NCBI RefSeq assembly: GCF_024220585.1
Contig: NZ_JAMXKF010000010.1
Location: 359-64,358, forward strand
Direction: 5' to 3'
Source of the DNA: Dyadobacter diqingensis
GTDB taxonomy: Bacteria > Bacteroidota > Bacteroidia > Cytophagales > Spirosomataceae
DNA length: 64,000 bases
A model generated the notes under the pieces. That model saw only the letters and a program-made list of their open reading frames with translations, searched no databases and was not told the origin of the DNA. The translations under genes and the position numbers were made by a program. Positions 25,096 to 33,703 of this stretch are shown here, one piece after another (positions within the stretch are counted from its first letter, which is position 1; each line of letters begins with the position of its first letter).

Positions 25096-25950
25096 ATGCG
25101 TTGGCAAGATTTACGAAGAAGTGGAAATGTGGAAGATCGTCGCGGGATGTCTGGCGGCGGTAAAGTAGCCATTGGCGGTATCGGTTTTATCATTGTGCTG
25201 GCAATAGGCTTACTGACAGGACAGGACCCGTCCGAAATTCTGTCCAATTTGCAGCAGACGCAGGGAACCGAACAAGTTGGAGACCGTCCGCCGGGTCCGC
25301 GTCCGGATGACAAAACTGCCGATTTTGTAACGGCTGTTCTGGGTAGTACGGAAGATGTCTGGAAACAGATTTATGAAGAAAACGGTAGTCAGTATGAATT
25401 ACCGACCTTGCAGATTTTTGAAAATTCTACCCAAGGCGGCTGTGGAGGCGCATCTGCTGCGATGGGACCTTTTTACTGTCCAGCTGATCAGAAGGTATAC
25501 ATCGATCTTTCTTTCTGTGACGAACTGAGAGAAAAGTATAACGCCCCCGGTGATTTCGCTGTGGCCTATGTTGTGGCGCACGAGGTAGGGCATCACGTAC
25601 AGAATCTCATGGGGATTACGGATAAACTTCAGGAGGCGCGCGGCCGAATGAGCGAAGCCGAATACAACAAGTTATCGGTTAAACTCGAACTTCAGGCGGA
25701 TTTTCTGGCTGGTGTGTGGGCTAATCGCGCAGAAAAGATGGCTGCAAACGGTATCCTTGACCCTGGCGATCTGGAAGCTGCCCTGACGGCGGCCAACGCG
25801 ATCGGGGACGACAAGCTGCAAAAACAATCGCAGGGATACGTTGTTCCTGATGCATTTACACACGGTTCTTCCAAGCAGCGTATGTATTGGTTTAAGAAAG
25901 GGTTTGATACCGGAGATTTGAATCAGGGGAAATATAATGACATACAATAA
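25096..25950 (+). CDS. YpfJ-family neutral zinc metallopeptidase, membrane-anchored
   Basis: A 284-residue member of the YpfJ/neutral zinc metallopeptidase family. One membrane anchor at residues 23-42 (GGKVAIGGIGFIIVLAIGLLTG) follows a short charged tail (MRWQDLRRSGNVEDRRG), which is the family start. The domain has ASAAMGPFYCPADQKVYIDLSF and the zinc motif AHEVGHH, with the third ligand probably in the helical block QADFLAGVWA. Its DNA-proximal promoter is at 25017-25049 and a terminator follows. It is most likely a periplasmic peptidase; substrate unknown. Confidence 0.9.
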   Translation: MRWQDLRRSGNVEDRRGMSGGGKVAIGGIGFIIVLAIGLLTGQDPSEILSNLQQTQGTEQVGDRPPGPRPDDKTADFVTAVLGSTEDVWKQIYEENGSQYELPTLQIFENSTQGGCGGASAAMGPFYCPADQKVYIDLSFCDELREKYNAPGDFAVAYVVAHEVGHHVQNLMGITDKLQEARGRMSEAEYNKLSVKLELQADFLAGVWANRAEKMAANGILDPGDLEAALTAANAIGDDKLQKQSQGYVVPDAFTHGSSKQRMYWFKKGFDTGDLNQGKYNDIQ

Positions 25951-25988
25951 CGCTTCGGTTTCCTACTGAAATAGTAAACATAATTGTT

Positions 25989-26026
25989 AAACAGGAGATT
26001 GCATCGGTGCGGTCTCCTGTTTTTGG
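25989..26026 (+). terminator. Rho-independent terminator
   Basis: AAACAGGAGA (25989-25998) and TCTCCTGTTT (26013-26022) pair perfectly around a 14-base loop and a T tract follows. It ends the metallopeptidase transcript. Confidence 0.85.
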
Positions 26027-26396
26027 TTAGAGAATCATCTATTTTTCAACGACTGTAACCTGGTGAATCTTAGCATTATGCATTTGAAAGGAATCGTAAA
26101 AAACCATTTATTTGATGACGGATTAAGGCTCGCCATGACTTAACCTACCCGGGATGACTTCCCTTGAAGATCGCTATGGAATTGATTTTGGAACAAAATA
26201 GTATGTCTGTCAATTATTTAATTTAAATTCCAAAACAGAAAGTCCGACGGCTGGTGAAAGGTTCTGATATTCATTTTGGAATGCCCCGGCTTTAACTGAA
26301 ATTCCGTAAAAAAGAGACCGTTTTATTGGCACAGTTCTTTATACTTTCAGAATTTACCAGACACCTTATTTCTACATTCTTCATCAGATACGCGCC
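26027..26396. other. Gene-free stretch before the molybdenum hydroxylase operon
   Basis: No gene, RNA or repeat that I can support lies in these 370 bases. It is AT-rich. It must hold the promoter of the operon starting at 26397, but I found no clean TTTG/TAnnTTTG pair. I looked for a molybdenum-cofactor riboswitch and cannot support one. Confidence 0.4.
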
Positions 26397-26909
26397 ATGC
26401 AGACAGTTTCAACGGGCTTAAAGCCAGATGTTCACCTGACAAATTCACGGATTATCTCGCTTCATGTTAACGGCGTTCCCAGAATCGCGGATGTGGCACC
26501 CTGGGTTAGTTTACTGGATGCACTCCGGGACCACCTTGATTTGACAGGAACAAAAAAGGGCTGCGATCACGGACAATGCGGGGCATGCACGGTATTGTGT
26601 GACGGGAAACGGATTCTGAGTTGTCTGACGCTGGCGGTAATGAAGGAAGGAGCAGAAATTACGACCATTGAAGGGATCGCGCAGGATGATGTTCTGCATC
26701 CATTGCAGAAGGCGTTTATTGAAAACGATGCGTTTCAGTGTGGCTATTGTACGCCGGGGCAGATATGCAGTGCGATCGGTATGCTTAGCGAAGGGAAAGC
26801 CAATTCCCGGGCCGAAGTGAAAGAACTGATGAGTGGGAATTTGTGCCGCTGTGGGGCCAATACCAATATTATCGACGCGATCATGGAAGTTAAAAATGCG
26901 CGCTTATGA
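26397..26909 (+). CDS. Molybdenum hydroxylase 2Fe-2S subunit
   Basis: A 170-residue iron-sulfur subunit of the xanthine dehydrogenase/aldehyde oxidoreductase family, resembling PaoA. The first plant-type cluster site is KKGCDHGQCGACTVLCDG; the second, all-helical cluster site is QCGYCTPGQICSA...GNLCRCGANTNI. It passes electrons from the molybdenum site to the FAD subunit. No twin-arginine signal is present, unlike PaoA. It overlaps the next gene by 4 nt (ATGA), so the trio is one operon. Confidence 0.92.
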   Translation: MQTVSTGLKPDVHLTNSRIISLHVNGVPRIADVAPWVSLLDALRDHLDLTGTKKGCDHGQCGACTVLCDGKRILSCLTLAVMKEGAEITTIEGIAQDDVLHPLQKAFIENDAFQCGYCTPGQICSAIGMLSEGKANSRAEVKELMSGNLCRCGANTNIIDAIMEVKNARL

Positions 26910-27925
26910 ATAATTTTAACTATACCCGGGCAGGAAATATCCAGGAAGCCATGTCGTTGGTAAGCCAAAATTCTGATGCCGGATTTCTGGCAGGAGGCAC
27001 CAATATGGTTGATTTGCTTAAATACAATCTCGTCCACCCTGAATTGTTGGTGGACATAAATCATATTCCGGAGCATCGTGGCATTCTGGAAACGGAGGAC
27101 GGGGGAGTACAGCTTGGCGCTTTTGCGACGAACGCGGAAACGGCCTATCATCCACTCATTGAAACCCGGTACCCGTTGTTGTCCAGGGCTATTCTGGCCG
27201 GGGCGTCAGCTCAAATCAGAAATATGGCGACCAACGGAGGTAATTTGTTGCAGCGCACGAGATGTTATTATTTTTATGATCCGAACACGCCTTGTAACAA
27301 ACGAAAGCCAGGCAGCGGCTGCTCAGCGATTGGCGGATACAACAGGATCATGGCTATTTTGGGAGCGAGCGAGGACTGCATCGCTGTTTTTCCTTCGGAT
27401 ATGTGTGTGGCACTTTCTGCTTTGGATGCTGTTGTCCGGATTGACGGGGTGGATGGAACCCGTAGTTTACCTTTTGCAGAATTCCATCGCCTGCCAGGTA
27501 ATAACCCGGAACGGGATAACAATTTGCAACCAGGTGAAATCATTACCAGTATAGACTTACCTGAAAAAGGATTTGAGAAAAATTATTCCTATTTGAAATT
27601 GCGGGACAGGAGTTCTTATGCTTTTGCACTGGTCTCAGTCGCTACCGGACTTGATTTGGAAGGTGATGTGATAAAAGAAGCAAGAATTGCGCTGGGTGGT
27701 GTCGCCCATAAACCCTGGCGGATCAAAGATGCCGAAGATTTTCTGGCCGGAAAATCTCCCTCCGCCGAAAACTTTGCCGCAGCAGCCAAGATAATTCTAA
27801 ATGGAGCTGTGGGTTACGGGCATAACAATTTCAAAATCGATCTGGCAAAAAGAGCCGTTGTACGAAATTGCCTGATGGCACTGAATCCCGAATCGCAACA
27901 ACCTGGTGCACATCCTTCGATCTAA
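26906..27925 (+). CDS. Molybdenum hydroxylase FAD-binding subunit with 4Fe-4S insertion
   Basis: A 339-residue FAD subunit (CO-dehydrogenase M type). The FAD loop is FLAGGTNMVDLLKY; SAQIRNMATNGGNLLQRTRCYYFYD is the second FAD contact, followed by a cysteine-rich insert (CYYFYDPNTPCNKRKPGSGCSAIGG), which in PaoB-like subunits carries an additional 4Fe-4S cluster. This insert is lacking in ordinary xanthine dehydrogenase subunits and points to the PaoABC (periplasmic aldehyde oxidoreductase) branch. It starts within the stop of the 2Fe-2S gene and ends 12 nt before the large subunit. Confidence 0.9.
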   Translation: MNNFNYTRAGNIQEAMSLVSQNSDAGFLAGGTNMVDLLKYNLVHPELLVDINHIPEHRGILETEDGGVQLGAFATNAETAYHPLIETRYPLLSRAILAGASAQIRNMATNGGNLLQRTRCYYFYDPNTPCNKRKPGSGCSAIGGYNRIMAILGASEDCIAVFPSDMCVALSALDAVVRIDGVDGTRSLPFAEFHRLPGNNPERDNNLQPGEIITSIDLPEKGFEKNYSYLKLRDRSSYAFALVSVATGLDLEGDVIKEARIALGGVAHKPWRIKDAEDFLAGKSPSAENFAAAAKIILNGAVGYGHNNFKIDLAKRAVVRNCLMALNPESQQPGAHPSI

Positions 27926-27937
27926 AAACAGAACATT

Positions 27938-30175
27938 ATGTCTCATAAACTATTGACGGGCCAGCCGGTGAGCCGTATCGAGGGGCAGCAAAAAGTGACC
28001 GGTGCAGCGCGTTATGCCGGTGATTATCACGTGCCTGAACTGCTGTATGGTTATGTGGTGAACAGTACCATTACCAAAGGGAAAATACTTGAAATTGATA
28101 CCGAACAAATAAAGGCAATAAAGGGTGTGATTGAAGTTTTTACGCATAAAAACAGGCCGTCGCTGGCTTGGTTTGACTTGCAGTACGCCGATATGGATGC
28201 ACCGCCCGGCTCGCCATTCCGGCCTTTGCAAAATGCTGATATCAAATACAATGGACAACCCATTGCCCTGGTGGTTGCGGAAACTTTTGAGATCGCACGA
28301 TATGCTGCTTCGATCATGGCGGTAAGATATGAAGAACAGCATTTTTTTACAGATCTTGAAAGTAATAAAGGTAAAGCGCGCGATCCTAAAAAAGGACTTG
28401 CAACTTTTTTGAAACCGTTGCCAGCGAAACCCAAGGGCGATTTCGGGAAGGCATTTCATAACGCAGCAGCACAAGTATCTGCGGAGTTTATTCATGCCGC
28501 AGAACATCACAATCCCATCGAATTGTTCGCCACAACCACTGTTTATGAGGAGGATGGTAAATTAACCATTTATGATAAAACCCAGGGAACGATTAATTGC
28601 CAGTTGTATGTCGGGAATGTTTTCGGGCTGCATTATAAAAATGTACGGGTTATTTCTCCATACGTTGGTGGCGCATTCGGATCGGGTTTGAGGCCACAAT
28701 ATCAGTTGTTTATGTCGGTTATGGCGGCGTTGCAGTTAAAGCGGTCCGTGCGAGTGACGCTCGACAGGCAGCAAATGTTCACCTTCGGGCATCGTCCTCC
28801 AACGATTCAACAAACACGTTTTGCTGCGGATAGTCAGGGGAAAGTCACTGCGCTAGGGCATGAGGCCGTTGCGGAAACATCACAGCATGAGGATTATACA
28901 GAGGTTGTAGTCAACTGGTCGAATATGTTGTACCCGGCGCCGCACACTTCGTTTGACTATAAACTGGTTCCGCTGGATGTTTTCAGTCCGTTGGATATGC
29001 GGGCACCTGGCGGCGTTACTGGTATGCACGCCATCGAGAGCAGTATGGACCAATTAGCTTATCAACTTAAAATAGATCCGCTGGCACTGAGGCTCATCAA
29101 TTATACTGATTTTGACGTGACGGCAGACCGGCCTTATTCCAGCAAGGAGTTGCGGGAATGTTATGTGCAGGGCGCTGAAAAATTTGGCTGGTCAAAACGA
29201 ACCCCAGAACCCCGGAGTATGCGCCGGGGGCATAAGCTGGTGGGTTATGGCATGGCCACCGGAATATGGGAAGCCATGCAGGTACTTGCCCGTGTTGAGG
29301 CTGTCATGACCGCCGAGGGAAAACTGGAAGTAAGCAGTGCTATTACCGACATCGGCACCGGAACACTCACCGTGATGACGCAGATTGCGGCGGATGAACT
29401 GGGTTTGGCGCTCGAAGACGTAACGTTTTGTTATGGTGAGAGTCAAATGCCTTTTGCACCTGTTCAGGGCGGATCCTTTACTGTTTCAACGGTTGGGGCG
29501 GCAGTGAAAGCTGCGGGGAAAGCTTTGCGGAAAAAGTTATTGAAAAAAGCCGGAAACATGCCCGGGTCTCCGTTGAAGAGTGTGTCGGAAAAGGAAGTGG
29601 TATTTGAACGGGGTGGTATCATATTAAAGAGCAATCAGAATGTTATTGTTTATTTTAAGGATATCGTCGCTGCTGAAAAAAAGAAGGTGATCAAAACGAC
29701 AAACACGGGTGTTCCGAATGTTTTTAAACTGAAAAATTACACCCGCGCCGCACACAGCGCCGCTTTTGTAGAAGTGGAAGTGGACGAAGAACTGGGCACG
29801 ATACAGGTTACCCGGGCGATTACCGCTGTTGCCGCCGGGAATATCATTAACCCCAAAACAGCCCGAAGTCAGATTTTGGGCGGGATGGTATGGGGAATCA
29901 GCAAAGCACTTTTTGAAGAAACGATCAGTGATCATCGGTTCGGGAAATATATGAATCAGAACCTGGCTGAATATCACATTCCGGTACATGCCGATATTCA
30001 TGAACTGGATGTGATTTTCGTAGAGGAAAAAGACGACATTGTGAACGAGCTGGGCAGCAAGGGGATTGGGGAAATAGGGTTGGTAGCAATGCCTCCTGCT
30101 ATTGCCAACGCCATTTATCATGCTACGGGAAAACGTTTCAACCAGTTGCCGATTCATTTTGATCAGTTACTTTAA
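27938..30175 (+). CDS. Molybdenum hydroxylase molybdopterin-binding subunit
   Basis: A 745-residue catalytic subunit of the xanthine dehydrogenase family, similar in size to PaoC. It has the entry domain (VTGAARYAGDYHVPELLYGYVV), the cofactor-binding blocks (VGGAFGSGLRPQYQ, DMRAPGGVTGMHAIESSMDQLAYQL, GGSFTVSTVGAAVKAAG) and the C-terminal catalytic glutamate in GSKGIGEIGLVAMPPAIANAIYHATG. It oxidises aldehydes or heteroaromatics with water as the oxygen source. The three subunits form one operon; no cytochrome, cofactor-insertion or XdhC-like gene is present in the window. The substrate cannot be deduced. Confidence 0.92.
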   Translation: MSHKLLTGQPVSRIEGQQKVTGAARYAGDYHVPELLYGYVVNSTITKGKILEIDTEQIKAIKGVIEVFTHKNRPSLAWFDLQYADMDAPPGSPFRPLQNADIKYNGQPIALVVAETFEIARYAASIMAVRYEEQHFFTDLESNKGKARDPKKGLATFLKPLPAKPKGDFGKAFHNAAAQVSAEFIHAAEHHNPIELFATTTVYEEDGKLTIYDKTQGTINCQLYVGNVFGLHYKNVRVISPYVGGAFGSGLRPQYQLFMSVMAALQLKRSVRVTLDRQQMFTFGHRPPTIQQTRFAADSQGKVTALGHEAVAETSQHEDYTEVVVNWSNMLYPAPHTSFDYKLVPLDVFSPLDMRAPGGVTGMHAIESSMDQLAYQLKIDPLALRLINYTDFDVTADRPYSSKELRECYVQGAEKFGWSKRTPEPRSMRRGHKLVGYGMATGIWEAMQVLARVEAVMTAEGKLEVSSAITDIGTGTLTVMTQIAADELGLALEDVTFCYGESQMPFAPVQGGSFTVSTVGAAVKAAGKALRKKLLKKAGNMPGSPLKSVSEKEVVFERGGIILKSNQNVIVYFKDIVAAEKKKVIKTTNTGVPNVFKLKNYTRAAHSAAFVEVEVDEELGTIQVTRAITAVAAGNIINPKTARSQILGGMVWGISKALFEETISDHRFGKYMNQNLAEYHIPVHADIHELDVIFVEEKDDIVNELGSKGIGEIGLVAMPPAIANAIYHATGKRFNQLPIHFDQLL

Positions 30176-30223
30176 ACATAAAGCGGGGATTTTTTAACAA
30201 TTTCTTTTTCAATTTTTGCATTT

Positions 30224-30254
30224 TTTGACCTGAGTCAATGTTTTCGCAATTTTG
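30224..30254 (+). promoter_or_regulatory. Promoter with overlapping FNR-type operator
   Basis: TTTG (30224-30227), 19 nt, then CAATTTTG (30247-30254), which differs by one base from the Bacteroidota -7 element TAnnTTTG. Overlapping the -33 element is TTGACCTGAGTCAA (30225-30238), whose arms TTGAC and GTCAA are perfect inverse complements, the shape of a Crp/Fnr-family site. The second gene of the operon is a Crp/Fnr regulator, so autoregulation is likely. Confidence 0.6.
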
Positions 30255-30298
30255 CGGGCTGACCTTTGCCGGATCATTAAACAATATTAAATCAAAAA

Positions 30299-30523
30299 AT
30301 GAAACAGAAATATTTTAAGTACATCAACACACTTTTCGTTGTAATTCCTATGACGCTGATTATGGCTTTTGTTGGTCTGGTGAGAAACTATGGCTTTGGC
30401 GAGGACTGGTTTTCGAAATTTTTGAAAGCATGGAGCGTGATGCTTCCGGTTGCCTATGGTGCGGCATTTATCATTATCCCAAGGGCTAGGAAATTTGCCG
30501 AAAAGGTTACGAATGCAGAATGA
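30299..30523 (+). CDS. DUF2798-family small membrane protein
   Basis: A 74-residue protein with two membrane segments (about 8-28, LFVVIPMTLIMAFVGLV, and 45-63, AWSVMLPVAYGAAFIIIP), matching the DUF2798 family. No function is known. It is the first gene after the FNR-site promoter, and its last codons overlap the start of the Crp/Fnr regulator by 11 bp, so the two are translationally coupled. Confidence 0.82.
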   Translation: MKQKYFKYINTLFVVIPMTLIMAFVGLVRNYGFGEDWFSKFLKAWSVMLPVAYGAAFIIIPRARKFAEKVTNAE

Positions 30524-31103
30524 TTTGAAGCCTATGCATGAACAACTTGCTTTGTATATCCGGCAAAGAATAGTCGTTAATGACGATGAACTGCAAACAA
30601 TTTTATCGTATTTTATTCCCCTGAAATCGGTTAAAAACGAATTTTTGGTTTCCCAGGGACAAGCCAGCCAGCGAATGTTTTTCGTTGGCAAAGGCTGTTT
30701 AAGGATATTTTTTATCAATGGAGAAGGGCAGGAGGCGACGAGATATCTGGCATTTGAGAATAGTTTTGCAACCGCCATGGTGAGTTTTATCACGGATGAG
30801 CCGTCGCTGGAATTCATACAGGCTGTGCAGCCGACAGAATCGTTGTACATCAGTCAAAAAGATTTCAGAAATTTATTGGAGGTTATCCCGTCCTGGGAAA
30901 AATTTTACCGGAGTTATCTTGAAAATGCCTACGTTAATAATACCAACCGTTTGATGTCGTTCATTACCATGAGCGCGACCGAAAGATATTGTCACTTACT
31001 GGATCAAAATCCGATGGTTGTGCAACGTTTATCCAACAAAATTGTGGCATCTTATCTGAATATTTCGCAGGAAACATTGAGCCGGTTAAAGTCAAAGATT
31101 TAG
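30513..31103 (+). CDS. Crp/Fnr-family transcriptional regulator
   Basis: A 196-residue regulator with the cyclic-nucleotide-binding fold in residues 15-115 (LKSVKNEFLVSQGQASQRMFFVGKGCLRIFFINGEGQEATRYLAFENSFATAMVSF) and a C-terminal winged helix (ATERYCHLLDQNP, QRLSNKIVASYLNISQETLSRLKSK). No cysteine cluster for 4Fe-4S binding is present, so it is not a true FNR. I took the ATG at 30513; one at 30534 is also possible, and an upstream frame to 30450 lies inside the DUF2798 gene. It may control its own operon through TTGACCTGAGTCAA (inference). Confidence 0.86.
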   Translation: MQNDLKPMHEQLALYIRQRIVVNDDELQTILSYFIPLKSVKNEFLVSQGQASQRMFFVGKGCLRIFFINGEGQEATRYLAFENSFATAMVSFITDEPSLEFIQAVQPTESLYISQKDFRNLLEVIPSWEKFYRSYLENAYVNNTNRLMSFITMSATERYCHLLDQNPMVVQRLSNKIVASYLNISQETLSRLKSKI

Positions 31104-31131
31104 TCAGTACGGACCTACATTTCAGCAATTC

Positions 31132-31698
31132 ATGGAAGATCAGAATTTGTATTTTATCGCGATTGTGCTCCCTGAGGAGCTGGCGAAGCAGGTGGTTGAG
31201 GTGCAGCGGGACATTGCTGACCGGTTCCAAAGCCGGAAGGCGTTAAAGGTTATGCCCCATATCACGTTAAAAGCACCGTTCCAGCTTCTCGCAGCGGATC
31301 ATGATAATCTGGTAGAATGGTTTTCAAACCTGACGATAAAAATATCTTCTTTTGACATCGATTTAAGGGGTTTCGACTCATTCCGAAATCCTAAGCATCC
31401 GGTTATTTACATCAAACCTGTGCCCAATCCGGACCTGATGGATTTGCAAAAGGCACTGATCCGGCAATTTTACACGGCATTCAATAACTCGATAGCCAGT
31501 GGTACCGAGGCCAGTTTTAAACCCCACGTAACGGTCGCCTACCGTGATCTCTTACCGGAAGCCTTTAACAGTGCCTGGCCTGAATTTATGACGAAACCGT
31601 TTTCAGGATCTTTTTCTGTGAGTGGTTTTCAATTGTTGCAGCATGACAGAAAGAAGTGGAATGTGATAACTACGTATGATTTGATAAAAACTGGATAG
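31132..31698 (+). CDS. 2H phosphoesterase / 2'-5' RNA ligase-like protein
   Basis: A 188-residue protein with the two HxT motifs of the 2H phosphoesterase family: PHITLKAPFQL (residues 42-52) and PHVTVAYRDL (about 126-135). The two histidine-threonine pairs form the active site, acting on cyclic phosphodiesters or 2'-5' bonds (LigT/ThpR). Substrate unknown. It starts 28 nt after the Crp/Fnr gene in the same direction and may share its transcript. Confidence 0.85.
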   Translation: MEDQNLYFIAIVLPEELAKQVVEVQRDIADRFQSRKALKVMPHITLKAPFQLLAADHDNLVEWFSNLTIKISSFDIDLRGFDSFRNPKHPVIYIKPVPNPDLMDLQKALIRQFYTAFNNSIASGTEASFKPHVTVAYRDLLPEAFNSAWPEFMTKPFSGSFSVSGFQLLQHDRKKWNVITTYDLIKTG

Positions 31699-31708
31699 AA
31701 AACCATCC

Positions 31709-33541
31709 TTATTCAATCATCAGACTACTATTTTTATCCAGCTTTACATCACTTTTTCGCATGTTGTTCAGTTTGATATTTTTCCCTAATACATCACCTT
31801 CCAGTCTTACATTGCTGATCACGACCTCGGAGCAGGCATTCAGGTCAAACATTTTTTTTCCGGTAGACTGAGGTTTCAAGTCATTCGTTCTGATCACTGT
31901 ATTATTGCTGAAAATCAAACCCTTTGTGCTTTTTGCAAAAAGAATCGGATAGTCAAAGGTTTTGAAGATGTTATTCTCAATTTTGATATTAAAGTGAACG
32001 GGTGTTTTGATGTCCGCTATTTTGTTGGACGGATTAATGGCGATAATGGCATTTTCGGGACCGCCCTGATATGCACAATCGACAAACGTGTTGTTACGAA
32101 TCGTGACATCACGCACGGGACCGGATTCAAACCAGCCTTCGGCGTCGGCTTCTATGAGTATGGCGCTCATGCCGGTTTTGTAGAACGTGTTGTTTTCAAT
32201 AATCGCTTTCCGCGGCGTTGTCAGTAGAATTCCTCTCGTATTGGTCCGGGTAAAATGGGAGCCCTTGATCAATACTTCGGGTGTCCAGGTCATGTTTTCG
32301 ACGCAGTCGTTGGGTTCAAGATTTTGCGGCACCGCCTCTTCAAAAGTCAGTTCAATTTCTCGGTCGCTGGTTCTGTTGACCGCCTTAACCTTACCTTTTG
32401 CAAACCGCTGCATGGAAGACGAGTGTACAAAGGCAACTTCATCACCCGCGAAAAAAGCGTTGAAACCATAACTCTGGCCGTGCATGAACCGTACTTTCAG
32501 CTTGTTGTTTTCGAGTTTTTCAGCAATACGGAGATTGGTGCCATGCACGTTGATAGGGTCATCATGTGCACCGGAAAACTTACAATCTTCAACAGTAATT
32601 TGCCCACGACAACCTGAAAAGTGCATGAAATCGGCTGAGGATGCAATGATACGTTTTGTTTCCTTACGGGGCGCACAGGTAACTCTTCGCATCGTGATAT
32701 TTTCAGTGTACTGGCTGACAATCCCCAGTCCGTGCATGTAGTGCATGCCCACGTCCTGCAATGTGACATTTTTACTTTCAAGAATAAACATACCGACCTG
32801 ATCGCGGATGATATCCCGCACCGTCAGGATGTTGCCGGAAATAGGTTTGAAACCGGGTGGTGTTTCAAAATTTACAAGGCCAGGACGGATTTCGGTGGCT
32901 TTGCTGTTGTTAAATGTTTTCCAGTCCGCATAGCGCATCGTTTTGACTGTTGTATCAAATTCTACCGCATGAAAATGATTTGTTTTCCAGCCCTCGCCAT
33001 GCCATACAAGCTGTCCGTCCTCAATAGAATATTTTGCATCCGGGTGAATTTCAAGATCGACACCTCCCTCAGTCACGTTTGTATAACGCATTTCCGACAT
33101 CGTTGGGCGCTCAAAATCGATATGGATGTTTTGGAAAAATACATTTTCACAACGATCAAAAAGAACGGTTGTCATTTTACCATGAAAAATAAAAAGAGAC
33201 CCATTGCCCTCAATCGTCAGATTTTTCATGTTTTTGAACAACATGCCGATGGTCTTGACTTTTAAGGAATCTTCCTGTTCCGTGGATGTATTGGAGACAA
33301 AATACTTTGCCCTTATCGCGCCGTCCGGCCAAAAATCATAACGGCCCTTTGGGAAAACAAGTTTTGAGATATTATTCTTTCCGATATGTTCAATGATTTT
33401 TTGAACCCGCGGCGTAACGTTTTCATAACTGTCGGGCTTTATTCCAAAATCGGAAACAGACTGGCAGTCTGCATGAGATGTTGTGAGGCAATAGATTACG
33501 ATGAGGAGTAAAATTCGGGAAAGAAAACCGGTAAAAGGCAT
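31709..33541 (-). CDS. Secreted parallel beta-helix glycosidase, GH110 (alpha-1,3-galactosidase)-like
   Basis: A 610-residue secreted protein. Signal peptide residues 1-27 (SRILLLIVIYCLTTSHADCQ). The body is a right-handed parallel beta-helix with repeated N-T-F/V turns (IENNTFYKTGMSAILIEADAEG, VTIRNNTFVDCAYQGG, IKIENNIFKTFDYPILFAKS). The blocks NLTIEGNGSLFIFHGKM, SADFMHFSGCRGQITVEDCKFSGAHDDPINVHGTNL match what I know of GH110 alpha-1,3-galactosidases (the B-antigen-cleaving enzymes of Bacteroides). The start is the ATG at 33539-33541; the longer frame begins with TTG at 33565. It lies downstream of the DUF4397/receptor pair, but a terminator (33650-33685) suggests its own transcript. Activity is inferred. 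Confidence 0.75.
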   Translation of the reverse strand: MPFTGFLSRILLLIVIYCLTTSHADCQSVSDFGIKPDSYENVTPRVQKIIEHIGKNNISKLVFPKGRYDFWPDGAIRAKYFVSNTSTEQEDSLKVKTIGMLFKNMKNLTIEGNGSLFIFHGKMTTVLFDRCENVFFQNIHIDFERPTMSEMRYTNVTEGGVDLEIHPDAKYSIEDGQLVWHGEGWKTNHFHAVEFDTTVKTMRYADWKTFNNSKATEIRPGLVNFETPPGFKPISGNILTVRDIIRDQVGMFILESKNVTLQDVGMHYMHGLGIVSQYTENITMRRVTCAPRKETKRIIASSADFMHFSGCRGQITVEDCKFSGAHDDPINVHGTNLRIAEKLENNKLKVRFMHGQSYGFNAFFAGDEVAFVHSSSMQRFAKGKVKAVNRTSDREIELTFEEAVPQNLEPNDCVENMTWTPEVLIKGSHFTRTNTRGILLTTPRKAIIENNTFYKTGMSAILIEADAEGWFESGPVRDVTIRNNTFVDCAYQGGPENAIIAINPSNKIADIKTPVHFNIKIENNIFKTFDYPILFAKSTKGLIFSNNTVIRTNDLKPQSTGKKMFDLNACSEVVISNVRLEGDVLGKNIKLNNMRKSDVKLDKNSSLMIE

Positions 33542-33649
33542 AGGGTTGGCTGTAAAATAATTCAAACGATACTATGTTACAGAAGGAGTTGAAAGCGGAT
33601 TTTTACCGTAAATGTTGCATAAGTCTTGTAGAAATGCTGAATTGAAAAC

Positions 33650-33685
33650 AAAAAATCCCCGCCGTTAAAGTTAACAGCGGAGATT
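33650..33685 (-). terminator. Terminator of the receptor/DUF4397 transcript
   Basis: Read on the minus strand, AATCTCCGCTGTTAAC pairs with GTTAACGGCGGGGATT (a stem with small mismatches), followed by TTTTTTG. It lies between the DUF4397 gene and the GH110-like gene. Confidence 0.7.
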
Positions 33686-33703
33686 GATACCCTGATCACC
33701 ATT

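Noticed and set aside
26027..26396. Possible molybdenum-cofactor riboswitch before the hydroxylase operon
   Set aside because: No aptamer helices that I could match; the region looks like plain AT-rich sequence.
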